64,000 nt of DNA from Melioribacter sp051488685 (GTDB taxonomy: Bacteria > Bacteroidota > Ignavibacteria > Ignavibacteriales > Melioribacteraceae), in the NCBI RefSeq assembly GCF_051488685.1, contig NZ_JBPSEH010000007.1, positions 124,001 through 188,000 on the forward strand, in the 5' to 3' direction. A model generated the notes under the pieces. It made no database searches and was not told the origin of the DNA. It saw nothing but the letters and a program-made list of their open reading frames with translations. The translations under genes and the position numbers were made by a program. This document shows positions 18,161 to 26,002 of this stretch, piece after piece. Position 1 is the first letter of the stretch; every line of letters starts with the position of its first letter.

Positions 18161-18868
18161 ATGAAAATAATTAAATTCTTGTTGACATTTTTTGTTTTGT
18201 TTACAGCTTTTAATTCATTGATTATTTTATTTTTTCGATTTTTTAATCCTGCATCAACGGCATTTATAAATGAAGAACTCCAGTGGGACGAATTTTTTAA
18301 GAAAGACTATTCTGAAAATTACTCGCCTGTCAATTTATGTAATATCTCAAAATATATGCAATTGAGTGTGGTAGCTTCTGAAGATCAGCGCTTTTTCGAG
18401 CATTGGGGATTTGACCTTAAGCAAATTCAAAAGGCATTAAAGGAAAATAAAAGAAGAAGAATTGCACGGGGTGCAAGTACAATTTCAATGCAAGTTGCGA
18501 AAAATTTATTTTTGTTTCGCAGTAAAAGCTTGATTAGAAAAGGAATCGAGGTGTATTATACTCTATTAATCGAACTATTATGGAGCAAAGAACGAATTTT
18601 GGAAATATATCTAAACAGTGCTGAGTTCGGGCCAGGAGTTTATGGTGTAAAAGTAGCTGCTTTAAAATATTTTCGTAGAGTACCCAATAGACTTAACATC
18701 AATCAATCGGCACTTCTTGCAGCAACATTGCCAAGTCCTAATAAAAGGAATCCTTCCAGAGTAACTCCCTATTTACTCAGAAGGCAGGGTGAAATAATAA
18801 GACAGATGAAATTACTCGGAGGAGTCGAATTTATAAAAAGAAATGTTAATTGCTCTTCGCTTTTTTGA
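18161..18868 (+). CDS. mtgA: Monofunctional peptidoglycan glycosyltransferase
   Basis: A GT51-family enzyme that polymerises lipid II without a transpeptidase domain. One membrane segment covers about 5-28. The catalytic Glu74 lies in VASEDQRFFEHWG, and the RGASTISMQVAKNLFL, LIELLWSKERILEIYLNSAEFGPGVYGV and SALLAATLPSPNKRNP motifs follow in order. Length 235 matches stand-alone MtgA. Its last 23 bases overlap the end of the convergent gene on the minus strand. Confidence 0.94.
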   Translation: MKIIKFLLTFFVLFTAFNSLIILFFRFFNPASTAFINEELQWDEFFKKDYSENYSPVNLCNISKYMQLSVVASEDQRFFEHWGFDLKQIQKALKENKRRRIARGASTISMQVAKNLFLFRSKSLIRKGIEVYYTLLIELLWSKERILEIYLNSAEFGPGVYGVKVAALKYFRRVPNRLNINQSALLAATLPSPNKRNPSRVTPYLLRRQGEIIRQMKLLGGVEFIKRNVNCSSLF

Positions 18869-19271
18869 TATCGCTCAGCATTATACATTTAATCATAACA
18901 GATTCTATTTTTGAGCCTTCTAATATGGGAGACGTATACTTCACAAGTTCGGATATATTATAAGAGTAGCTTTTCAATACGTTGTTGTTGATATCATAAA
19001 AAATAATTTGAATGATGCTGTAGCGTTTAGAAGGCTTGTTTATAATAAGATAAGTTTTAGTTTTATATATTTTTTTGTCGATTGATTCAATTGATATAGG
19101 TGGGTCGTGCTCTTCTAAGACCCATACATAATAATCGTCGTCGTATTTTTTAAGTGAAGATGCGTCCACATAAATTTTACTTTCCCTGTAGTTTTCTACA
19201 GGTACCCAATTCTCGGCATCGGTTTGTGCCAAAAGAATTATCAATTGAAGTATATAAATTAAGTCAAGCAA
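18846..19271 (-). CDS. Small secreted protein, weakly like surface-adhesin E
   Basis: After a hydrophobic start (MLDLIYILQLIILLAQTDA, probably a signal peptide) the protein has a W-V ... Y-V-D-A-S-S-L-K-K ... Y-Y-V-W-V pattern and ends with a conserved-looking Cys. This resembles short secreted proteins of the surface-adhesin E type, which lack a defined biochemical role. The start is TTG at 19271; an in-frame TGA just upstream prevents a longer form. Its 3' end overlaps mtgA by 23 bases. Function unknown. Confidence 0.6.
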   Translation of the reverse strand: MLDLIYILQLIILLAQTDAENWVPVENYRESKIYVDASSLKKYDDDYYVWVLEEHDPPISIESIDKKIYKTKTYLIINKPSKRYSIIQIIFYDINNNVLKSYSYNISELVKYTSPILEGSKIESVMIKCIMLSDIKKAKSN

Positions 19272-19291
19272 TATTCATTTAATAAAATGAG

Positions 19292-19378
19292 CGGAAAGGG
19301 TGGGATTCGAACCCACGAACCGCGTAAACGGTTACACGCTCTCCAGGCGTGCCAGTTCAACCACTCCTGCACCTTTCC
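19292..19378 (-). tRNA. tRNA-Ser (anticodon GGA)
   Basis: On the minus strand GGAAAGG (acceptor) pairs with CCTTTCC, the anticodon loop reads CTGGAGA (GGA), there is a long variable arm, and GTGGG-TTCGAAT-CCCAC forms the T arm. The long variable arm and anticodon both indicate serine. The discriminator is G and no CCA is encoded. A TATATTTG box lies about 29 bases upstream. Confidence 0.97.
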
Positions 19379-19560
19379 GGATTTCAATATTTATTGTAAT
19401 CGAAGGTCAAATATATTAATTTTTTCAAATTATCACTATATACGATTACAAATTTTTTATTATCTTTACGACGCTATTAGAATGAAATTGCAATAGAAGA
19501 TAAAACAATTTCATCAAAGCGATACAATTTAACATATACAGGGTATTTGAAAATTTTTTT

Positions 19561-19651
<91 letters not shown>

Positions 19652-19652
19652 G

Positions 19653-19763
19653 GTAAAATTTGATTATACTACACAGCCGAAATTCAAAGTCTTAAAAATT
19701 AACGATGCTCCTCAACAAATACTTAAAGTTTTTGACGACGACCTTCACATTCATTTGAGATAA
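19653..19763 (+). pseudogene. Possible 3' remnant of a protein gene next to the tRNA
   Basis: Starting right after the tRNA 3' end, one frame stays open for 36 codons to a TAA at 19761-19763 and has a protein-like composition (for example LKINDAPQQILKVFDDDL). There is no start codon in frame and no Shine-Dalgarno, so it could only be a leftover gene end. tRNA 3' ends are common integration sites, so a deleted element is possible. The frame may equally be chance. Confidence 0.3.
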
Positions 19764-19801
19764 ATTAACCTTTATATAACCATATTAACTTTAGCTTTTC
19801 C

Positions 19802-20242
19802 TTATCGCGTATATTTAGATAAATCTTGGTGAGTTAGAACTATTTCGATTTCAAAAATGCCGTCGAAACCTTCATAATTTTCTTTGAATTTGTTGTAAGT
19901 ATCCAAACACCATTGTTTGTCGAGTTCATTTTTTTCGGCAACAAGATTTAGCCAGTTTAATTCATATAAGTGAATATCGCCGTCGGACAGTGCAAGTTTT
20001 AGTCCATCTTTGAAAAAAAATTCGGCAATTTCTTTATTTTCAAAACGCGGTGGGTCTTCGATTAAATATTCGTTCTCAAGCAAATCTTCCATTACTTCTT
20101 CACAAAATTCTTCTCCAAAACCTAATGCTTTGCCTAACGACTTGAACATATTTTTTTCTTCATTACTTAATTTTTTGTCTTTCTTGATTAGAATTAAAAT
20201 ACCTTTGAAATAATTACTTCTATCTATCAGACTGAGTTCCAC
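19802..20242 (-). CDS. TerB-like helical protein
   Basis: The 146-residue acidic, all-helical protein resembles TerB-like domains: a helix pair around KDKKLSNEEKNMFKSLGKALG, then FFKDGLKLALSDGDIHLYELNWL, where the D-G-D/E-H pattern recalls the metal-binding turn of TerB. No enzyme function is implied. The start is GTG with AGAGGA six bases upstream. It overlaps the end of the PGPGW-protein gene by 23 bases and is probably co-transcribed with it. Confidence 0.6.
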   Translation of the reverse strand: MELSLIDRSNYFKGILILIKKDKKLSNEEKNMFKSLGKALGFGEEFCEEVMEDLLENEYLIEDPPRFENKEIAEFFFKDGLKLALSDGDIHLYELNWLNLVAEKNELDKQWCLDTYNKFKENYEGFDGIFEIEIVLTHQDLSKYTR

Positions 20243-20456
20243 TATTTATCCTCTTCTTATTGAAAAATTGATTGATTTTATTCTTTATTTTTTTGTTAAG
20301 TTCCTCTGCCCATAAATATTCGGTGCCTAATATACTCAAACCTGCAGGTATAATTAAATAAGCAGGTCCGGGAATAATAATCATTATAATCCCAAGCATC
20401 AATAATGTCCCACCTGTTAGACTAATAATTAATTTTTTTAATTTCTTCTTTGTCAT
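20220..20456 (-). CDS. PGPGW-type small membrane protein
   Basis: A 78-residue protein with two hydrophobic segments (about 12-28 and 30-45) around the motif IIPGPAYLIIPAGLSILGTE, which matches the putative transmembrane PGPGW family. A basic C-terminal tail (KKIKNKINQFFNKKR) probably lies in the cytoplasm. Function is unknown. It begins 14 bases after the prolyl oligopeptidase stop and overlaps the TerB-like gene by 23 bases, so the three may form one minus-strand unit. Confidence 0.7.
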   Translation of the reverse strand: MTKKKLKKLIISLTGGTLLMLGIIMIIIPGPAYLIIPAGLSILGTEYLWAEELNKKIKNKINQFFNKKRINSGTQSDR

Positions 20457-20469
20457 AGAATATCAATGA

Positions 20470-22575
20470 TTATTTATAAATTGGTTTAACATTCAGATTA
20501 TAAAATAGAAATGACCATAAATCTGTGTAAAGGTCGATTGATTTAGAAATACTAGTGCCGGCGCCGTGTCCAACTTGTGTTTCAATTCTTATTAAAATGG
20601 GGTTTTCGCCGGCGTTGGCGTTTTGTAATGCAGCGGCATATTTAAATGAATGAGCAGGGAACACTCGATCGTCATGATCGGCTGTTGTAATTATAGTAGC
20701 GGGATATTTCCTCCCTGGTTTAATATTATGCAGTGGTGAATATTTAAATAAATACTTGAATTGTTGAGGATCGTCGCTCGATCCATATTCTGAAACCCAG
20801 GCCCACCCGATCGTAAATTTATGAAAACGTAGCATATCCATAACGCCAACCATAGGAATGGCAACTTTGAATAGCTCAGGTCTTTGATTAATTACTGCTC
20901 CTATCAATAACCCTCCATTAGAAGCGCCTTGAATAGCTAAGTTTTCTGAAGATGTATATTTGTTTTTTATTAGCCATTCTCCAGCTGCAATGAAATCATC
21001 GAACACATTTTGCTTTTTTTCAAGCATTCCGGCTTTATGCCATTCTTCACCGTATTCACTTCCGCCTCGCAGACAAGCCATTGCAAAAATGAATCCATTC
21101 TCAAGTAGTACTAAATTAGGAACAGAAAATGAAGGTAACATCGGTATATTAAAACCGCCATACGCGTATAGAAGTGTGGGATTGCTTCCATCCATTACAA
21201 TTCCATTTCTATGGACTATAAACATGGGCACTTTTGTACCGTCTTTACTCGTGTAGAAAATCCTTTTTGTTGTATAATTTTCTGGATTGAAATCTAATTC
21301 TGATTCAATAAATATTTCCTTTTTCAGCGATAGTGTACTCACTTTATATATTGTAGGTGGATAGGTGAAAGATGTAAAAGTAAAGAAAGTAATGGAGTCT
21401 TTCTTTGAACCACTAAAACCGTAGACAGAACCGATAGTTGGCAATTCGATGTCTTGTAAATAATGACCTTTAATATCATATACTTTTACCACATCACTTG
21501 CATCTTTCATATAAATAACAAATATCTTATTGCCTATTATTGAGGCATACTTTATCGGTTCGTTTCTTTCGGATATTACGGTTTCAAATTTACCATCAAA
21601 ACCTTCGGGATTAATTTTAATTATTCTTTTATTTGGTGCATTTAAGTTTGTTAGCAAATAAAATTGGCCATCAATTGCATCCAGAAATTCGTATTCTGCA
21701 TTGAATTCGTTTATTAATTTTACTATTGTACCATCCTTTTCCAGATTTTTGAACCATAATAAATTATTTGAAGAAGAACCCTCGTAAACATTTATAACTA
21801 AATATTTTTCGTCGTCAGTTACTACGGCGTCCAAAAGGCGTTTGGGATTTGAGTCGCTCAAAATAAAAATGTCCTGAGATTGAGGAGTTCCAATTTTATG
21901 ATAGTAGAGCTTATGAAATTCATTCACGCTTTTCAGTTCCTTTCCTTTTTCAGGCTCGTCGTATCGGCTGTAAAAAAATCCGTTTTTATACCATGCGTTG
22001 CCAGTGAACTTTGCCCATTTAATAGTATCGTCGATAATTTTCTTTGAATTTAATTCCATGATATAGAATTCACGCCAATCTGAGCCACCTCTCGATATTC
22101 CATAGCTCATGTAATTATGATCTTTAGAAAAATAGAGTCCAGTTAATGAAACCGAACCATCATCAGAAAATTTATTAGGATCCAATAGTATTTCTTCATT
22201 GAATCCAGGTTTCTGAATGTAATAAACATTTTGCTCTTGTAGACCATCGTTTTTTGAATAGATTAAATTATTGCCAACAATAAATGGGGTGGTGTAACGC
22301 TTATAATTCCATAATTCTTTTAATCGTGTTCGCAACTTTTCTCTGTACGGTATTTTCTCAAGATAATCCTGAGTAAATTTGTTTTGGGTCTCAACCCACT
22401 TTTTTGTGTCGGCAGATTCCATATCTTCAAGCCATCGATATGGGTCATCGACAACTACTCCGTGGTAATAATCCTTATGATCTATTCTTTTTGATTCAGG
22501 ATAGTTAGTACCTTGCGCTAAATAAAAAGAAGTAGATAAGAGTAAAAACGAAAGCATAGATGTTTTTATTTTCAT
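20470..22575 (-). CDS. Secreted prolyl oligopeptidase (S9A)
   Basis: A serine peptidase that cuts short peptides after proline. Residues 1-21 look like a signal peptide, so it acts in the periplasm or outside. An N-terminal beta-propeller (about 70-410, starting with DPYRWLEDMESADTKKW) is followed by an alpha/beta hydrolase domain with the nucleophile in QGASNGGLL (Ser near 552), Asp in TADHDDRVFPAHS and His in GHGAG. Length 701 is usual. It has its own promoter-like sequence at 22616-22647. Confidence 0.93.
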   Translation of the reverse strand: MKIKTSMLSFLLLSTSFYLAQGTNYPESKRIDHKDYYHGVVVDDPYRWLEDMESADTKKWVETQNKFTQDYLEKIPYREKLRTRLKELWNYKRYTTPFIVGNNLIYSKNDGLQEQNVYYIQKPGFNEEILLDPNKFSDDGSVSLTGLYFSKDHNYMSYGISRGGSDWREFYIMELNSKKIIDDTIKWAKFTGNAWYKNGFFYSRYDEPEKGKELKSVNEFHKLYYHKIGTPQSQDIFILSDSNPKRLLDAVVTDDEKYLVINVYEGSSSNNLLWFKNLEKDGTIVKLINEFNAEYEFLDAIDGQFYLLTNLNAPNKRIIKINPEGFDGKFETVISERNEPIKYASIIGNKIFVIYMKDASDVVKVYDIKGHYLQDIELPTIGSVYGFSGSKKDSITFFTFTSFTYPPTIYKVSTLSLKKEIFIESELDFNPENYTTKRIFYTSKDGTKVPMFIVHRNGIVMDGSNPTLLYAYGGFNIPMLPSFSVPNLVLLENGFIFAMACLRGGSEYGEEWHKAGMLEKKQNVFDDFIAAGEWLIKNKYTSSENLAIQGASNGGLLIGAVINQRPELFKVAIPMVGVMDMLRFHKFTIGWAWVSEYGSSDDPQQFKYLFKYSPLHNIKPGRKYPATIITTADHDDRVFPAHSFKYAAALQNANAGENPILIRIETQVGHGAGTSISKSIDLYTDLWSFLFYNLNVKPIYK

Positions 22576-22615
22576 AACTCAACTCTTTATTGTTACCCTA
22601 AGGAGATAACTTTCT

Positions 22616-22647
22616 TAAAGATACCAGAAGAATTAAAAATATCCAAA
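22616..22647 (-). promoter_or_regulatory. Bacteroidota-type promoter for the prolyl oligopeptidase gene
   Basis: On the minus strand TTTG (22647-22644) is followed after 20 bases by TATCTTTA (22623-22616), seven of eight matches to TAnnTTTG. This is the -33/-7 layout known for Bacteroidota sigma-A promoters. The start codon is at 22575. Confidence 0.6.
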
Positions 22648-22874
22648 TTATTGAATAAATTTTAATTATAATAATTCTACCATATAATATGACATATTTG
22701 TTGAAAAAATATAAAAAAGTACTTTTTTATTTTTTTTATAGGAATTACCTGCCAGGACTAATTATTAGAGGCAAAGAAAGTAGGCATATTAACTTAGTAT
22801 GCTTAATTTGTAGCAAGTCGATAATTATTAAGTGAACATAGTTTTTTTGATAAAAATTTCTGTTATTGATTTTG

Positions 22875-22906
22875 TTTGCTTAACAATATAAGCGTATCTA
22901 TTTTTG
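22875..22906 (+). promoter_or_regulatory. Bacteroidota-type promoter for gdhA
   Basis: TTTG at 22875-22878 and TATTTTTG at 22899-22906 are exactly 20 bases apart and match the -33 TTTG and -7 TAnnTTTG consensus fully. The gdhA ATG lies 60 bases downstream, leaving room for a normal 5' leader. Confidence 0.7.
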
Positions 22907-22966
22907 ATATAAAAGAAAAAGGGAAACATAATCCCTGAATAAACATATTCAAATAATGAGGTTTTT

Positions 22967-24253
22967 ATGAAATCCAAAGAGTTTAATCCTTTTGAAATGG
23001 CTCAAGCTCAATTCGACAAAGTTGCCGAATTACTCAATTTAGACGAGGCAACACGAGAACTATTAAGAAATCCACTTCGGGAATATCATTTCAGTATTCC
23101 TGTTAAAATGGATGACGGTTCTACAAAAATATTCAGAGGATTCCGTGTACAGCACAACGATGCGCGCGGACCTTCCAAAGGCGGAATCCGTTTTCACCCC
23201 CAGGAAACAGTCGATACTGTAAGAGCATTAGCAATGTGGATGACCTGGAAATGTGCAGTCGTTAACATTCCATTAGGTGGGGGAAAAGGCGGTGTTATAT
23301 GCGATCCACACCATCTCAGTATGAATGAACAAGAACAAATCTGTCGCGGATGGGTACGCCAGATGGTTAAAAATGTAGGTCCAGTAAATGACGTGCCTGC
23401 ACCTGATGTAATGACCAACGCACAGCATATGCTCTGGATGCTTGATGAATATGAAACAATCACAGGCGGGAAATACCCCGGCTTCATAACAGGGAAACCT
23501 GTGGGAATGGGAGGTTCTCTAGGCAGAACTGAAGCAACCGGATATGGTGTTATCTTTACTCTAAGAGAAGCTCTAAAAGAAATGAATATCAAACCCGAAG
23601 ATACTCTGGCTTCTGTACAGGGATTCGGAAACGTCGCACAATATGCAATAGAATTGTATACACAACTCGGTGGAAAAGTTATTGCAGTAGCCAGCTGGGA
23701 TGAACAGGATAAATGTTCTTATACCTTTAGAAAAAAGGATGGAATTAATCGCGATGAATTATTACGCATTACAGATAAGTTCGGTGGTATAGATAAAACT
23801 AAAGCCAAAGAACTTGGTTACGAAATTTTGGATGGAGAAGCGTGGATAGAACAAGACGTTGACATATTGATCCCTGCCGCACTCGAAAATCAAATTCATG
23901 AAGCTAATGTAAATAAAATCAGCAAACGCGTTAAAATTATTGCAGAAGGAGCTAACGGGCCAACAACTATTGAAGCTGATAAGGTGCTTCAAGAAAGAAA
24001 CATTTTTGTTATCCCCGATTTTCTGGCAAATGCAGGCGGAGTTACATGTAGTTACTTTGAACAAGTTCAATCTAATATGAATTACTACTGGGAAAAAGAA
24101 GAAGTATTAGCAAAACTCGATACAAAAATGACTAACGCTTATTTATCTGTAAGCGAACTTGCTCGTAATAAAAAGCTATATATGCGTGATGCAGCTTATG
24201 TAATTGCAGTTAGTAGAGTGGCTCAAGCTTGTAAAGATAGAGGCTGGGTTTAA
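22967..24253 (+). CDS. gdhA: Glutamate dehydrogenase
   Basis: Interconverts glutamate and 2-oxoglutarate plus ammonia. FRGFRVQHNDARGPSKGGIRFHP is the substrate-site region, and KCAVVNIPLGGGKGGV holds the catalytic Lys neighbourhood. The Rossmann domain has VQGFGNVAQYA. The 428-residue length suits the hexameric bacterial/archaeal class. Cofactor preference (NAD or NADP) cannot be read with certainty. GAGG precedes the ATG by five bases. It has its own promoter and a strong terminator, so it is monocistronic. Confidence 0.96.
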   Translation: MKSKEFNPFEMAQAQFDKVAELLNLDEATRELLRNPLREYHFSIPVKMDDGSTKIFRGFRVQHNDARGPSKGGIRFHPQETVDTVRALAMWMTWKCAVVNIPLGGGKGGVICDPHHLSMNEQEQICRGWVRQMVKNVGPVNDVPAPDVMTNAQHMLWMLDEYETITGGKYPGFITGKPVGMGGSLGRTEATGYGVIFTLREALKEMNIKPEDTLASVQGFGNVAQYAIELYTQLGGKVIAVASWDEQDKCSYTFRKKDGINRDELLRITDKFGGIDKTKAKELGYEILDGEAWIEQDVDILIPAALENQIHEANVNKISKRVKIIAEGANGPTTIEADKVLQERNIFVIPDFLANAGGVTCSYFEQVQSNMNYYWEKEEVLAKLDTKMTNAYLSVSELARNKKLYMRDAAYVIAVSRVAQACKDRGWV

Positions 24254-24274
24254 TCTTTAAAGTGGAAAACTAAT

Positions 24275-24299
24275 AAAGCCGGGTTATGCCCGGCTTTTT
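24275..24299 (+). terminator. Rho-independent terminator after gdhA
   Basis: AAAGCCGGG at 24275-24283 pairs with CCCGGCTTT at 24289-24297 around TTATG, and the T-run continues to 24299. It starts 22 bases past the gdhA stop and ends five bases before the next ATG, so the following gene either needs its own promoter inside gdhA or depends on readthrough. Confidence 0.93.
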
Positions 24300-24304
24300 A
24301 TTAA

Positions 24305-26002
24305 ATGAATAATATATCAAAATTTTTCTCTCATAATTCTCACTTGATTATTGGAAAAGACGAAGTGGGGGGAAAAGCTGCAGGACTTCTATCAGCTTCT
24401 TCTATTCTACATAAAATAAAAAAAGAAATCCCTCCCACTATCAATTTATTCATACCTGGAATGGTAATAATTGCTTCGGACATATTCGATAAATTTATTG
24501 AACGTAATGAATTATTAGAGTATGCAATTGACGAGGACGACGAAAGATATCTGAATAAAAAATTTTTAAGTTCTGTTTTCCCAAATGAGTATTTGGGGGA
24601 ACTTTATAGCATATTGAACGAAGCAAAATTCCCCCTCGCAGTCAGATCTTCGGGGTTGCTGGAGGACTCACAAGATGAGCCATTAGCAGGTATTTATAAA
24701 ACAAAAATGATTAATCCTCAACCAGGCGCGCCGAATTTACGCTTTAATAGACTAATCGACTCAATAAAATTTGTTTATGCATCGGTTTACTCGGAAGCTG
24801 CTAAAAATTATTTTTCTGTCTCAGGTTATCCAATCGAGCGCGAAAAAATGGCAGTAATATTACAAAGAGTTGCGGGAGAAAAACATTATAATCGTTTTTA
24901 TCCAGACTTTTCAGGTGTTGCCAAATCTTATAACTTTTATCCCTTCGGCAAAGCTCGTCCAGTAGATGGAATCGTTCATCTTGCATTGGGCCTGGGTAAA
25001 ACAATTGTGGACGGAGACATTGTTTGGTCGTATTCTCCTGCATTCCCTAAACACAAGTTGCCATATAAAAACAATAAAGATCTGCTAAATTTAACTCAAA
25101 AAAAATTCTGGGCAATTGATATAAGTTCTTCAGTAAAATACGATCCTCTTAAAGAAACAGAATTTTTATTACACGAAGAACTATCTACGGCTGAATATGA
25201 TAATGTTTTAAAGAACCTTGCTTCTACTTATGTAACTTACGATGATAAAATTATTATGGGCTTAGGTTATCAAGGCCCTCGAATAGTTGATTTCTCACCC
25301 TTGATTGAACTGAACATGTATGGCTTCAACGATTTTATGAAAATATTATTAAATAATTTTGAAACAGAATACAAAGTTCCTGTAGAGATTGAATTTGCTT
25401 GCTGGCAAGATTATAAAAACTCCATACTGAATTTTGCTTTTCTACAGGTGCGCCCCATGAAAAAATATACAGATCCTATTGAGGAGTTCGAACTAAATGT
25501 AGACAACGTTGTGTTGAAATCAAATAAAGTATTGGGTAACGGCATCATTGAGGGAATAGATGATATTGTTATTGTAAAAAGAGAAAATTTTGATATGAAG
25601 AACTCGACTATAATAGCAGATCAAATATCGCAGATGAATAAAAAATTTATCAAGGAATATAAAAAATATATACTGATTGGTTTTGGCAGGTGGGGAACTG
25701 CAGATCCCTGGCTCGGAATCCCTGTTGAATGGTCAAATGTAAACGCCGCAAAAGTGATTATCGAAATTAATCTAATGAATCTAAACGTAGAATTCAGTCA
25801 GGGTTCTCACTTTTTCCATAACCTGTTAAATTTGGATGTTCCTTATTTTTCATTAAATTATGATACTGATTATATCGATTGGGAATGGATTGAAAAACAG
25901 AGAACAATTGATGAATTGAAATTTGTCAAACACATAAAAGCCGATAGTAAATTAATAGTAAAAGTTGACGGTAAAAAAGGAAAGGGAGTAATTCTAAGAT
26001 GA
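24305..26002 (+). CDS. PEP/pyruvate-binding domain protein with GRWG/GSHFF C-terminal domain
   Basis: The first 330 or so residues resemble the ATP-grasp (PPDK_N) domain of PEP synthase: GGKAAGL at 22-28 and PLAVRSSGLLEDSQDEPLAG near 112-131. The remainder lacks both the phosphohistidine swivel motif (TGGxTSHAA) and the PEP-binding barrel. Instead it has a conserved-looking domain with GFGRWGTADPWLGIPV (about 459-474) and GSHFFHNLL (about 499-507), shared with the next gene. It therefore cannot work as a standard PEP synthase; ATP-dependent phosphoryl transfer to an unknown acceptor is a guess. The ATG has no Shine-Dalgarno. It overlaps the next gene by four bases. Confidence 0.75.
   Translation: MNNISKFFSHNSHLIIGKDEVGGKAAGLLSASSILHKIKKEIPPTINLFIPGMVIIASDIFDKFIERNELLEYAIDEDDERYLNKKFLSSVFPNEYLGELYSILNEAKFPLAVRSSGLLEDSQDEPLAGIYKTKMINPQPGAPNLRFNRLIDSIKFVYASVYSEAAKNYFSVSGYPIEREKMAVILQRVAGEKHYNRFYPDFSGVAKSYNFYPFGKARPVDGIVHLALGLGKTIVDGDIVWSYSPAFPKHKLPYKNNKDLLNLTQKKFWAIDISSSVKYDPLKETEFLLHEELSTAEYDNVLKNLASTYVTYDDKIIMGLGYQGPRIVDFSPLIELNMYGFNDFMKILLNNFETEYKVPVEIEFACWQDYKNSILNFAFLQVRPMKKYTDPIEEFELNVDNVVLKSNKVLGNGIIEGIDDIVIVKRENFDMKNSTIIADQISQMNKKFIKEYKKYILIGFGRWGTADPWLGIPVEWSNVNAAKVIIEINLMNLNVEFSQGSHFFHNLLNLDVPYFSLNYDTDYIDWEWIEKQRTIDELKFVKHIKADSKLIVKVDGKKGKGVILR

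Larger units (their letters stand above)
22576..22966. other. Divergent intergenic region between prolyl oligopeptidase and gdhA
   Basis: This 391-base gap contains two promoter-like sequences, one for each flanking gene (listed separately). It also contains an imperfect dyad at 22750-22773: TGCC, then CTAATTATTAG, then GGCA, which could be a regulator site. No open frame with a plausible start and ribosome site is visible. Confidence 0.6.
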
